From Stictocephala bisonia (lineage: Eukaryota > Arthropoda > Insecta > Hemiptera > Membracidae): a DNA stretch of 64,000 nucleotides. Below, in pieces: positions 47,690 through 59,460 of the stretch; position 1 is the first letter of the stretch, and every line of letters starts with the position of its first letter. The position numbers were made by a program, and so were the translations under genes. The stretch is taken from NCBI GenBank assembly GCA_035578905.1, contig JAQJVL010000524.1:310001-374000 (forward strand), given 5' to 3'. The notes under the pieces were generated by a model. That model saw nothing but the letters and a program-made list of their open reading frames with translations. It did no database searches and was not told where the DNA came from.

Positions 47690-48600
47690 ATTTAGGGGAT
47701 AACGAGACCATAACACTCGTGTGTAGTTAGGAGTGATATCCCCAGAGGAATTGCAGGCATGGTTTGTGCAGAGAGTGTGTTGTACGTACTGTTGGGGGTG
47801 ATGTCTTGTAAGCCAAGATACAGGTGGATGAGATTGGGCACGTGTTGGGTGGCATGGCAAAAACTCCCTAAGGGATAACGAGACCATAACACTCGTGTGT
47901 AGTTAGGAGTGATATCCCCAGAGGAATTGCAGGCATGGTTTGTGCAGAGAGTGTGTTGTACGTACTGTTGGGGGTGATGTCTTGTAAGCCACGATACACG
48001 TAGATGTGATTGGGCACGTGTTGGGTGGCATGGCAAAAACTCCCTAAGGGATAACGAGACCATAACACTCGTGTGTAGTTTGGAGTGATATCCCCAGAGG
48101 AATGGCAGACATGGTTTGTGCAGAGTGTGTGTAGTACGCACTGTTGGGGGTGATGTCTTGTAAGCCAAGATACAGGTAGATGTGATTGGACACTTGTTGG
48201 GTGGCATGGCAAAAACTCCTTAGGGGATAACGAGACCATAACACTCGTGTGTAGTTTGGAGTGATATCCCCAGAGGAATGGCAGACATGGTTTGTGCAGA
48301 GTGTGTGTAGTACGCACTGTTGGGGGTGATGTCTTGTAAGCCAAGATACAGGTAGATGTGATTGGACACTTGTTGGGTGGCATGGCAAAAACTCCTTAGG
48401 GGATAACGAGACCATAACACTCGTGAGTAGTTTGGAGTGATATCCCCAGAGGAATTGCAGGCATGGTTTGTGCAGAGTGTGTTGTACGTACTAGTGTTGG
48501 GGGTGATGTCTTGTAAGCCACGATACAGGTAGATATGATTGGGCACGTGTTGGGTGGCATGGCAACAAGTCCCTAAGGGATAACGAGACCATAACACTCG
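47690..48600. repeat. 176-bp tandem repeat, part A, about 5 copies
   Basis: GGGATAACGAGACCATAACAC recurs every 176-177 bp from 47696 to 48578. The third and fourth units are almost identical. The array is broken by a LINE insertion at 48601 and resumes at 49689. Reverse-strand frames of up to 171 codons are repeat artefacts. Confidence 0.95.
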
Positions 48601-49688
48601 TTTTTTTATTTATTTACATGCTTCAATACAGTAAAAACCAATTACACTGAAGCAGTTCATATTAATACTTATATTTATGTTTGTGGGTTATATAACTTAT
48701 TCACTAAATCACTTCACATTATAAAAAAATAACAACAAATAAGATACCAAACTGAAATACTATAGATTCAAATTTAACTGAAATTTATATGGAACGGAAC
48801 AATACATGCTTGATGAGGATGCAAAAAATATAATGACATACAATTAAATAAAAATAATAACTAATATTAGTATAGATTAGCATTCAGCAACAATAGCAGT
48901 AATAAATATTTTAAACAATTAAGAACAATAACAACAATAACTAATAACAGTAATAAATATTTTAAACAATTGACAACCATTACGACAATAAATAATAACA
49001 GTAATAAATATATTTTGAACAGTTAACAATATAGAATTCGTAACATAGTAATAAACAAAACAAAATTATGTAGAGCGTTGACTTAAACAAGACAGGCAAT
49101 TAGCTTTAAATATTTTAAAAGAGTCAAAAAATAGATCTACATTACTATTATTGGAAAGGAGTAGATTATTATAAGATGTCATGAGGCGGTGAAGGGGGAA
49201 GAAGCATGTGCCGTCGTGCGGCAGTAGGGAAGAGAACAGAAGTTTATTGCGACTATGAAATGTAGGTACACGGAAAGAGAGGCCCGCTAAGCCAGCGGTA
49301 TCGTCCACCCCGCCACGCACCAGTCTATACAGGAACACCAGGCCCATTAGTGTTCTCCTCGTGTCAAGACTCCGGAACCCAAACAACACCAACAGCTCAT
49401 CATATGGAACCGTGTACGTGTAAACATTAAAACATTTGTAAAAGAGAAATCTTAAAAATCGCTTTTGAACTCTTTCAACCGCTTCTCGATATGTTGAATG
49501 AATTGGATTCCATATGACAGCCCCACTCTCCAACCTCGACCTAACGAAAGCATTGTAAAGCATAATGATGGTTACAGTGTTTTGGAAACTTGCACTTTGT
49601 CTAAAAATGAAACCCATCATTTTACTGGCTAAGGCTATGCATAATTCGATATGAGGATTAAAAGACAGTGAATCCTTTTAATCCTCAT
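48601..49688 (-). mobile_element. 5'-truncated LINE inserted in the 176-bp array
   Basis: The minus-strand element ends (3') in CATGTAAATAAATAAAAAAA at 48601-48620 and carries a LINE C-terminal coding part. ACTCG at 48596-48600 and 49689-49693 is the likely target duplication within the repeat unit. Its 5' end is an inverted duplication: ATGAGGATTAAAA (49651-49663) and TTTTAATCCTCAT (49676-49688). Confidence 0.88.
49066..49620 (-). pseudogene. LINE reverse transcriptase C-terminal fragment
   Basis: 184 codons containing LYNAFVRSRLESGAVIWNP and VERVQKRFLRFL. These are the conserved thumb and C-terminal block after the RT core in CR1/Jockey-type LINEs. The catalytic RT is lost to 5' truncation. 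The frame is intact to its stop, implying a fairly recent insertion. Confidence 0.88.
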
Positions 49689-49875
49689 ACTCGTGTGTAG
49701 TTTGGAGTGATATCCCCAGAGGAATGGCAGGCATGGTTTGTGCAGAGTGTGTTGTACGTACTGTTAGGGAAGATATGATTGGGCACGTGTTGGGTGGCAT
49801 GGCAACAAGTCCCTAAGGGATAATGAGATCATAACACTCTGGAGTGATACCCCCAGAAGAATGGCAGGCGTGGTT
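49689..49875. repeat. 176-bp tandem repeat, part B
   Basis: The array continues with ACTCGTGTGTAGTTTGGAGTG, with one internally deleted unit and then a degenerate partial. Confidence 0.85.
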
Positions 49876-50749
49876 TAATTTACGAAATATAGAAGTAAAA
49901 TATTACGGCCGACCTTTTAAAATATTATGTATGGCATATTAGGCACGGTGAAAGTGTCGGTTATTTTAATATAGCATCAATTATTACAGTAAAATAAAAT
50001 TGAGTATCTTAATTCGTTCAATAGTAGAAGGAACTCTAGTGTTCTACTGATAAGCAATTTCTAAATTAATTATATTGTTACCGTATGATAATTAAAATAA
50101 ACTGTTCGAGTGTTTGAATTGGTTTCAATTTAAATCCTATTTTCCTCTAAAAATCTCTATCTAAATCATTAATTAATTTAGTTATCAAACGTTTTGCGTT
50201 TTGTGGAGATTTGGCTAATGCTTTTAATATGATTTAAAATACCCTTAGTATTTTTAGCTTGCATTGGAATATGGATTAAGATATTATTTGTGAAATTACC
50301 TTAATGTTGTATGTTTTCACAAATTTTCACAACCTGTTTTACGATTTATAAAATAAATATGAGTCGATTCTTACTTAACACGTAATGTACTTCTTACAGT
50401 TTTTAAACACTCGTATTGATACACAATATCCAATAAAATATTTTTCTTCTTACTTAAGTATTATTGTTTCTTTTACACCCAGTTGTGTGTATACAACTAT
50501 AAATAGCAAATTTCAGCATGATTGGGTTTGGTAAAATATGTTTCGGCAAGACTAAGACGATTTTGCTGACGATGTGGGTCAGAATGCTAAATATGCTTCC
50601 TGTCTGCATGCAACTTTATTGTCTATAAACACCGTCTTTGAATTTCCAAACGTCAACACATTGTTATTTTATTCCTGTGAGGTTGTTGACCACACAAAAT
50701 ACAAAGTGTTCTCGGAAAACCATATTGTTATAATATCTTAACGAACACA
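49876..50749. other. Unassigned AT-rich DNA
   Basis: No feature recognised. Confidence 0.5.
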
Positions 50750-50811
50750 CTCTCTTGACACTTTGTTAACTCGAGTACAACTTACTCCTCAAGCCACATA
50801 GTTACATAATC
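50750..50811. repeat. 73-bp minisatellite, isolated left unit
   Basis: TTGACACTTTGTTAACTCGAGTACAAC and AGCCACATAGTTACAT match the array at 53291-53705. The unit is separated from the array by the hAT element. Confidence 0.8.
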
Positions 50812-53282
50812 TAAGGTGACCATATTTGTAATGACCTCAAAGCGGGACACACATTAGGAGGGTCAGGGGGTCCCCCCCAAACCATGTTAAAGGTATTTTC
50901 AAAAATTGACTGAACTAAACGTCCTAAACTCATTATTTTATCTATTTTTGCACTTAAATTCACAGAAATAAGCATAGGAAAAACTTGACTGTTCAGGTAG
51001 TAAAATTAACACAATTACACTAATCGGAACATCAGTTAAATTAATTTATTAATAATGAAACAAACAAAAATACACATTTAACAATTGAAAATATTGTAAG
51101 TTACACAGAAAAATCAACTGAATGAAGTTTACTGTCCGAGAATAATTGGAATACTATGTAGACAAGTTTGTAAAACATCTTCTTTTACCAGACTTGTAAA
51201 AAGGTTAATTGGCAAATTGGTAAAGTTTAAATTTTCAATGCAATCTGAACACATTTCAATATAAAAACAAGAGTACAGTATGTCCACTAGCTTACACGTT
51301 CACTCATTGGCATACTTTTTTGATGAATGTATGTCTTTAAGGAGAGATGGTTCTCCTTTTATTTTGTCATGAAACTTATCACAAGTTAGTCCAACATTTT
51401 ACTTCAGCATAAGCATTGCTCTTAAAGTTGAAACGTTCAATTGAGATTTATTTTCAGTCCATATATTGTTCATGTTAGTAAACACTCGTTCAACTGGAGC
51501 ATTAGTTCCTGGCAGACACAGAAGCAACTCAGCGATGTAACGTAAGTTTTCGTATGGAATGTTCTTTTGTTCAAAATGGAGAAATACCTCTACCCATCTT
51601 TGGTCGATCGAAGTTTTCAGCTCACACCATTCTGACAACTTTTCACTTGTGACATATTTTTTTAGACAGTTTATTTCATCAAACAGTTTGTTGTCATCAA
51701 TAATGACTGATTTCAGCAAGTTTGATAACACTTCTACTCCGTTTATCACCGACTCCCATGCTGGTGTTTCTCTCAAACTAAACCAAGACAAGGTTTCCAA
51801 GGATCGAAAGTGGCAAGCCCATTCATTAAGATACGTAACAGATGTCTCATAAAACACCTGTATTCCATTTAAAATGAGAGTTTTATCAAGCACTTCCTCA
51901 TTGTTCTTCAGACAAGATTTAACTGACATAGGAAGGAACGAACTGTTCTTCCTCTCAACATATTTCTCTCTCAAATCAGCTAAAAGCACTGCAACTTCAA
52001 CTGCACTGATATCTTGACCTTCTGCCTTCAGCACTGCATCATGAAAAATCGCTGACTGGCTATGAATAAAATTTAACCAAAGTTCTGCAGCTTCCCCTCA
52101 AAAAAAGCTTTGATAAGTCTAGGACACCTTTTGTTGGTCAAAAAGTACTCTTTGAGAGGCACAAAAAGCTGGAGCACCCGCTCCACAGCTGGCATCAAAG
52201 CAAGCCATCTTGTTTTGCTGTAGCCTAGGAGTTTGTGATATTGTACAGAGGCTTCCTCGCAAAATTATTTAAACTTCTCTACCCGTACTGTATATAAATA
52301 AAAATGAGTGTATACTTTCACAATTATAGCTTCAATATCTGCAGCTGTTTGGATCGCATTGTGAATTATATGGGCTGCACAACCAATGCCAATAATGTCT
52401 TTATTCAGAGTCTTTAAGTTTGAAATATACATTTCGAGTACCCTTTCGAGCAGACCCACCAAAGTTAGTGTTTGTGTTGTCTGAACAAAACCCCACAACT
52501 TTATCAGTAATGTTCTTATTTTGAAGAACCCTGATTAAATAATTTGTTATTATTTCTGACGTTTCTCCAGATAAAGCTTCAAGTTCGAGTAGTTTCACTT
52601 GTACACCTGTGGATGGGTGAAAATATCGGACCAATATAGGAAACAATTTTGTGTCTTTGTGATTTGGTGCATCAACATATACTGAGACAAATCTAGTTTG
52701 TTCAAGCTCTGATTTAGTAGAATTGTCCACATATGGCGCGAGAACATTGACATCAATTGCTTCTTGTGCGAGCACAAGTGAATTTTGGCTCAAAAATCTT
52801 CTGCACTAACCTTGAAGCTGTTTTCTAATGAAGTGTCCAGAAGTTCTGGCTCGGTCAGATTCTGCAAACAGTTCTGATTCTCCTTCAATCATATTTTTAG
52901 AATTTATAGGATGCAAATGTACAGTATTATTTATAAAATTTGTTTAACAATTCTACAATATGTATTAAGGCGCTCAGTTATGATATGGGGTTTTGACAAA
53001 TACGAATCGGAAGTTTAAAAGACTATGTTTTAACAAGCTCGAGGGTTTTTCAGAAACTACACTTTTATTAATGGTCTTAAAGTAAGTTTTAGGAACTCAA
53101 TAGTGGCCTTGAAAAAATGTATAGGTAGTAAGCACTCAAATAAAAATGTACAAACAGTTACAGGTTAAAACTAACTTGTTTTTATAAATTCCCAGTTTTT
53201 GGGCGCTTAAAATTGCTTTGGGCAAATGCCTGGACAAATGCTCATTTATAATTGTCCTGCCCTTTGGGCATTTGCCCGGCCT
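50812..53282 (-). mobile_element. Decayed hAT transposon within the 73-bp array
   Basis: It is flanked by ACATAATC (50804-50811) and ACATCATC (53283-53290), a 7/8-matching 8-bp target duplication typical of hAT and lying in the array unit. The left end starts TAAGGTGACCAT, a hAT-like terminus. The right end has lost most terminal similarity. It encloses a broken minus-strand transposase. Confidence 0.8.
51399..52893 (-). pseudogene. hAT transposase, several stops and frameshifts
   Basis: From 5' to 3': an N-terminal relic (about 52893-52800); SRFVSVYVDA-like RNase H core sequence with VVGFCSDNTNTNFGG (52793-52401); GIGCAAHIIHNAIQTAAD (52410-52350); then the C-terminal part (52034-51399) with LLLCLPGTNAPVERVF and STLRAMLMLK, the hAT dimerisation domain. 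This order matches BED-finger hAT transposases of the type often domesticated in animals, but at least three frame breaks make this copy dead. No BED finger was identified. Confidence 0.9.
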
Positions 53283-53705
53283 ACATCATCACTACTCCTG
53301 ACAATTTTTTAACTCAAGTACAACTTTCTCGTCAAGCAACATAGTTACATCATCCAACTTCCACAACTTCCTGACACTTTGTTAACTCAAGTACAACTTT
53401 CTCGTCAAGCCACATAGTTACATCATCCAACTTCCACAACTTCCTGACACTTTGTTAACTCAAGCACAACTTTCTCGTCAAGCCATATAGTTACATCATC
53501 CAACTTCCAAAACTTCCTGACACTTTGTTAACTCAAGTACAACTTTCTCGTCAAGCCATTTAGTTACATCATCTAACTTCCACAACTTCCTGACACTTTG
53601 TTAATTCAAGTACAACTCTCTCGTCAAGCCACTTAGTTACATCATTTAACTTCCACAACTTCCTGACACTTTAACTCGTCAAGCCACATTGTTACATCAT
53701 CTTAA
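53283..53705. repeat. 73-bp minisatellite, about 6 copies
   Basis: CTGACACTTTGTTAACTCAA recurs every 73 bp (53371, 53444, 53517 and on). The last unit is internally deleted. Confidence 0.95.
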
Positions 53706-54896
53706 CTTAGACATGATCTTAAATATATGATTAAGTAGGAAAGGATGCGCACTAACAAAAGATTTAAACAAATTTCACTGTAGGAGCTATAATAAGGTTC
53801 ATAGTAAATATACTATAACAGCGAATCAGAGCTTTCATTACCATTACAATATGAATGATAGAGATTAGGGAGGTGCAAACTTAACTCAGAGGTTACTTTT
53901 TAATTATGTAAGTGCGTAATATGAACAAATAGAAAGAAAATTAAATGAGCTAGGTGTTAAGAGTGCATCAAGTGATGGGGACGAAGCGTTCACTAGTTTA
54001 AAGTTTAAAATCGGAGAAATCAATTTTAATGACTTCTAATACAACAAAAAGTTATAATGTCGTGATAAAAATCCATAAATATGAAGAGCAATTCGTGCAA
54101 GACAATGGAGCTCAATAAAGACTGAATTGGCCTTTGTTTAAGTTAAGTCCTCTGCTATTGTGGCTCCATTTTTAGTATCCTATCGACCATTTGGATTACG
54201 GATATAATTCAAGTAATTGGTGTACGTAAAATTAAAGGAGTCAACAATTCCGTTCTTGTGGTGTTTTGTATATTTAGTGAATATCCCTCAAAAGGCATTG
54301 TGAAGTATATATTACCTGACACTATATTTTTAAAATTGCTTATCATTGTACAGTTGATTGGGAATATTTTGCCCCTCAAATAAATTCAGTTTATCGACAT
54401 GGCTAAAACCTAGGAAACCAAATTCGTTATTGTTTTTCAGGTAAGTGACTGACATATACTAAACTTATGCAGTATAACTGCTTGCCTTCTACGCTACTGA
54501 TGTTTATCATTCAAATTCATTTTTTACTTTTAAATTAAAATATGCTTATTTAGGTTTTTTCCATTTTAAGAATAAATATTATTTTTAACTATAAGTGTCA
54601 TGATTTTCTTGTTTCCAGTATCGTACAATTTGTATAAAAAATTACAAGCTAATTTATGGCAGAACTTAGAACATTTTTAAATAAACTTGTTGGATGTATG
54701 TTGTTAAAAAGGAAGGTGTTTGTTATATTGTTAATACAAATTTTAATTAGACAACATATGATCCATTTAGAATAATTAATCAGAATAATTTGTGCCGCTT
54801 GAAGGATATTTATGTGCAAAGTATGAAAATACAAGTGGTAAATATATGTTCCTGAAGGTCATGATTGATTCCGACAAAGGCGTGTGTACCCGTTGC
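53706..54896. other. Unassigned AT-rich DNA
   Basis: No gene or element recognised. Confidence 0.5.
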
Positions 54897-55435
54897 AGAC
54901 GAGTGAGTGTATCTTGCGATACGTGTGTCGAAATAGTGAGTTACTATCTTGAGATACCGGTGTGAGGCAAGTGAGTGATCATATCACGATACGGGTGTCG
55001 AGATAGTGAGTTACTATCTTGAGATACGGGTTTTGAGGCAAATGAGTGATCATATCGCGATACGGGTGTCGAGATGGTGAGTTAATATCTTGCGATACGG
55101 GTGTCGAGATGATGAGTTACTATCTTGTGATACGGATGTCTAGATGAGTGAATGACTATCCTGCGATACGGGTGTCTAGACGAGTGAATGACTATCCTGC
55201 TATACGGGTGTCTAGACGAGTGAGTGACTATCCTGCGATACGGGTGTCTGGACGAGTGAGTGACTATCCTGCGATACGGGTGCCTAGACGAGTGAGTGAC
55301 TATCCTGAGATACGGGTGTCTGGACGAGTGAGTGACTATCCTGAGATACGGGTGTCTAGACGAGTGAGTGACTATCCTGCGATACGGGTGTCGAGACGAG
55401 TGAGTGAATATCTTAACGATACGAGTGTTGAGAGC
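54897..55435. repeat. 36-bp minisatellite with longer early units
   Basis: From about 55130, GATACGGGTGTCTAGACGAG recurs every 36 bp (12 codons). Before that, units pair into about 71-bp dimers with TCGAGATAGTGAG. Arginine/serine-rich open frames on both strands come from the period. Confidence 0.93.
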
Positions 55436-56269
55436 GTAAAATGAAAATTTGCATTTTCGATCACGGTTGCTACACAAAATCTTCAGCATTTTGTTGTGTT
55501 GAATTGCAATGCTATCCGTGTAAATTTGTATCAGATATTTATATTTATCATTGAATAAAGCTATGGTGTAAGTGTGTTAAGTGGGCAATATTTTAACATT
55601 ACTCATAACACTATTGCACTGTTGAAATATTAGAACGATAAATAAAAATATCGTGGTTTCGCAACCGTTTTGGTCGTACTGATATTGTTGAACTATTACT
55701 GATTTTCATTTTAACTCCTTTTCAAATACACTTCGAATGTTATATCACAAAGCACATTAATAAACAAATTCTTCTCTGTCCCAATGCCGCAGTAGTAAAC
55801 TACCTATAATAATGTTTAGAAGCTGTTACAGAAGCTGCATAAGGTCTGTAAACAATTCTTTTTTGTTTTAACGGACAAAAAATTAAATTTCTTTAACACG
55901 AAGGGCATGAGACAAGTAAGGAGATTGATTTTCGTTGTTTTAAACAGTCAGTTGAACTGGATGTCTTTAAATAATTGAATGCCACTCAGACCAAAGTGAC
56001 GGGTTAAGACACAAGTTATCTGAAACCTGTCGCAGATTTCCTTTCAGCTTTCGAAAATTATACTTCACTCATCCATCAAAATGTCGAATATTCTTCATGT
56101 AATACTCTTTCGTCAATACTGAATTCTAAACCTAGTTAACACACAATTTATTTACTATTCATACATAGCACGTTTATATGCCAATAAACGTCTTATGTTT
56201 GGAACATAGACAGTCAGTGTTTATATAAGGTGTAAAAAGATAAAAATACAATTATACATATATAGCCTA
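55436..56269. other. Unassigned DNA, perhaps partly LINE 3' UTR
   Basis: No gene recognised. 55940-56007 resembles 23520-23590. The last 120 bases (CCAATAAACG near 56182 and the sequence to TA 56268) may be the 3' UTR of the minus-strand LINE at 58574-59460, separated from it by the nested transposon. This is inference. Confidence 0.35.
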
Positions 56270-56770
56270 CAGGGTGAGTCTCTACTGACACCATTAAATT
56301 TACTTGTTTGTTGTACTCACAAAAAGGAACAAAAAAGTCCTCATTAACCTGTGTCCGATTCTCAACCGTTTGGCTGTAAGGGCTCATATTTTGTGTTTTT
56401 AAAATTACTTGACATTAACTCACTGATTGAGCTACAAAAACCAAAGCAAAACACCAGATTTTTATTGATACCATTGAAAAGATCGTTAAATTTTCTATAA
56501 ACGTCAATCATTTTGCAAGCAAACGTAAATAAAAACTAGATTTCCTAGAGGAAGTTTATTAAAAAAATATGCTACATGTATTTTTCTCCAATTGTTTAAG
56601 ACCCCATATCAGCACATAAATGTAGTCTAATTTAATGTAAAGTTAAGTAGAAAACTTCTCTCACTAATAAGCTAGGAATAGATGTATAATTTAATTGGGT
56701 TGAATATCATGAAACCAAAAATAACACCTAAAATATTTCATAAAACATGGTTTATTCGGTTGCATTTAAC
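56270..56770. repeat. Left TIR of the 56.3-58.6 kb transposon
   Basis: 501 bp, mirrored by 58067-58571. The inner end is TGCATTTAAC. Confidence 0.93.
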
Positions 56771-57049
56771 TACCAAACTCAACCTGTGCCTGTTTTTTGT
56801 TTTGCATGTAACTTCCATAATGAGCTGATTGGACTATTATTTGAAATCCGCTGTTACACTGTTATTATTATTCTGTACCTGAAATCAGCTGTTGTAATAA
56901 TTACCCCATTTTGAACAATAGTTACTAATATTAGTCTGTGAAAACACAATCATCTTCTTTGGACAATTTGGAAATATTTAATTTTACTTTTATACTTAAG
57001 CATAATTAGCATAAAATTAGTGAGGATATTAGTATTTGTTCTATTGTGT

Positions 57050-57990
57050 CACAGAGAATACATTCGTTGATTTCCAGAGAGAAGAATTCCTGATGTAAGA
57101 ACATGTGTAAGGGTTCATAATTTTCTGTGTGAAACTGGTAGATTTCCTATCAATGACCGCTCCGTTGTTAACATCATACAAGATGTTGGGTTAGAGGAAG
57201 CTGTACTTGCCCAAGTCAAAAGAGATCCAAGAACAAGTACAAGAAGAATTGCTACTAAATGTGTAGTAAGTCAGTCGTTTGTGTCGAGACTCTTGCGTAA
57301 AAATCAAATACACCCATACCACTTTACTCGTGTCCAGACAATTAAACCCAGAGACACTCCTCTGAGACGTCAATTTTGTCAATGGGTTTTACAGCACGAT
57401 AGTGCAGATTTTCTTAAAACAATCTTGTGGACAGACGAATCTACATTTACACGAGACGGTGTTTTTAACTACTACAATGAACACTTCTATGACACTGAAA
57501 ACCCACACCTTTGTCGTGAATCACGGAGCCAAACTAGGTTTAAGTTAAACGTGTGGGTTGGACTGATAGGGGACAAGCTGATAGGTCCCTTACCTTGATA
57601 TCCCTACATCATTAACTGGAGGAGTTCAATACCTTCAATTTCTAAATAATATCCTACCAGACCTTCTCGAAGACTTGCCGTTGGAATTGCGTCGGCGCAT
57701 TATTTTCCAGACAGAGATGGAGCACCACCACACTTCAACGTGTGCTGTTGCTTGGCCACCACGGTGCCCTGACATCAACCCTATTGATTACTACGTCTGG
57801 GGTTCTTTGAAGTAAGAAGTGTACAGAAGTGCAGTGTACAAACAGCCGAAGAATTGAGACATCGAATCGTGAGGGCTGTTAGACGCCTTAGAAATGAAAT
57901 CAATCTAAAGGCAAGTGTAAGGGAGTAGAGGAACCGAGTCCGTACCGGCATAAGGGAAAATGGTGGACATATTGAACACTTATTAAAGTA
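57050..57990 (+). pseudogene. Tc1/mariner-like transposase, multiple breaks and a deletion
   Basis: The helix-turn-helix region starts out of frame near 57065 with a PERRIPD-like word. WTDESTFTRDGVFNYYNEH (about 57430-57480) carries the first Asp. After a stop at 57596-57598, RDGAPPHF (about 57713-57740) carries the second. About 20 residues are then missing before CPDINPIDYYVWG (about 57770-57800), with the third Asp. The frame ends NGGHIEHLL near 57987. The same motifs and C-terminus occur at 6000-7078. This copy cannot encode active enzyme. Confidence 0.88.
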
Positions 57991-58066
57991 GTTTTTGTTA
58001 TAATAAAGCATGATTATCTAAATATTACAGTTATTATGTTTATTATTACGTAAAAACTGAAAGTTT

Positions 58067-58571
58067 GTTAAATGCAACCGAATAAACCATGTTTTATGAA
58101 ATATTTTAGGTGTTATTTTTGGTTTCATGATATTCAACCCAATTAAATTATACATCTATTCCAAGCTTATTAGTGAGAGAAGTTTTCTACTTAACTTTAC
58201 ATTAAATTAGACTACATTTATGTGCTGATATGGGGTCTTAAACAATTGGAGAAAAATACATGTTGCATATTTTTTTAATAAACTTCCTCTAGGAAATCTA
58301 GTTTTTATTGACGTTTGCTTGCAAAATGATTGACATTTATAGAAAATGTAACGATCTTTTCAATGGTATTAATAAAAATCTGGTAGGTGTTTTGCTTTGG
58401 TTTTTGTAGCTCAATCAGTGAGTTAATGTCAAGTAATTTTAAAAACACACAATATGAGCCTTTACAGCCAAACGGTTGAGAATCGGACACATGTTAATAG
58501 GGACTTTTTTGTTCCTTTTTGTAAGTACAACAAACAGGTAAATTTAATGGTGTCAGTAGAGACTCACCCTG
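58067..58571. repeat. Right TIR of the 56.3-58.6 kb transposon
   Basis: 505 bp, reverse complement of 56270-56770 with few differences. The 61-codon reverse frame at 58305-58490 lies inside it and is not a gene. Confidence 0.93.
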
Positions 58572-58573
58572 TA

Positions 58574-59460
58574 TAAGAACATTATTAAATATAACAGTTA
58601 TACAGATCAGATAAAATCATTGATTACTTAAAAACTCGTCTATTGCATAGTATGCCTTGTCTAAAAGATATTGTTTTAACCTGCTTTTGAAAACCCTTTT
58701 ACTATCAGTTTTTCTAATATCCGGGATACTGCCAAATATGACCGGGCCAAGATATGCAGATGATTTCTGAAAAATGGCTTTATGATGAAGAGGTATGATA
58801 AAATTATTTTTATTTCTTATTTTCTAGGGATGACTATGTGTAGGGAAAAGCTATTGATTTTTTAAAACAAACAGAGCATAAGTGTAAATGAATAAGGATG
58901 GAAGGGTTAAAATAAACTGATCACAAAACACCTGCCTTCAACTGTCTCTAAATCTCAGACCGTAAACAATACTAACTGCCCGTTTTTGAAACTTGAAAAC
59001 TCTATTAAATGATGTGACTGGGGCCGTCCCACAGAACATGATTCCATATGATAAAACAGGAACAACGTATCCAAAATATATGATCTTTAAAAACGATGTG
59101 TTGAGAAAGCCAGAGAAATGAAAATAAACTCATCCTAGAACTTACATTTGAACTCTGAGTGTCCAACTTTAGGTTTGAATTGACATATCGAAAAATCGAA
59201 CAGAACCTCCATGAAAGTCGTCAGTACAGTCTCCATGTAAGGACAATTTTAGAATTTATTTTTTTTTCTTTATTCATAGACATATAGTTTTGTGAAAACC
59301 ACTCACTGAGGGAATCCAATGTAGTGGTTATTTGGATATCCAGAAGTGGCCGGTGATTTGCTTGCAGTTCCACACTAGTGTCGTCGGCATATTGCACTAC
59401 ATGTCCCACAGCATTTATACTCGTCATTAACATTGAGCAAAAATAGGAGGTGCCCAATTA
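58574..59460 (-). pseudogene. Decayed LINE reverse transcriptase C-terminal half
   Basis: VVQYADDTSVEL (about 59370-59400) is the RT catalytic YADD block. Further along the minus strand VVPVLSYGIMFCGTAPVTSF and FKFQKRAVSIVYGL (about 58970-59070), then LKQYLLDKAYYAIDEFL (about 58620-58690), give the C-terminal region and the end of the protein. Several stops and shifts break it. 5' truncated near 59460. The transposon at 56270-58571 lies immediately 3' of it. Confidence 0.82.

Larger units (their letters stand above)
56270..58571 (+). mobile_element. Long-TIR DNA transposon, decayed relative of the 5.5 kb element
   Basis: The 2,302-bp element begins CAGGGTGAGTC and ends GACTCACCCTG, flanked by TA at 56268-56269 and 58572-58573. 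TIRs of about 500 bp enclose a plus-strand transposase of the same family as at 6000-7078, but the TIR sequence is different. Confidence 0.95.

Noticed and set aside
47684..48597. Reverse-strand proteins of 67-171 codons
   Set aside because: Overlapping frames of the 176-bp array that restart at each unit.
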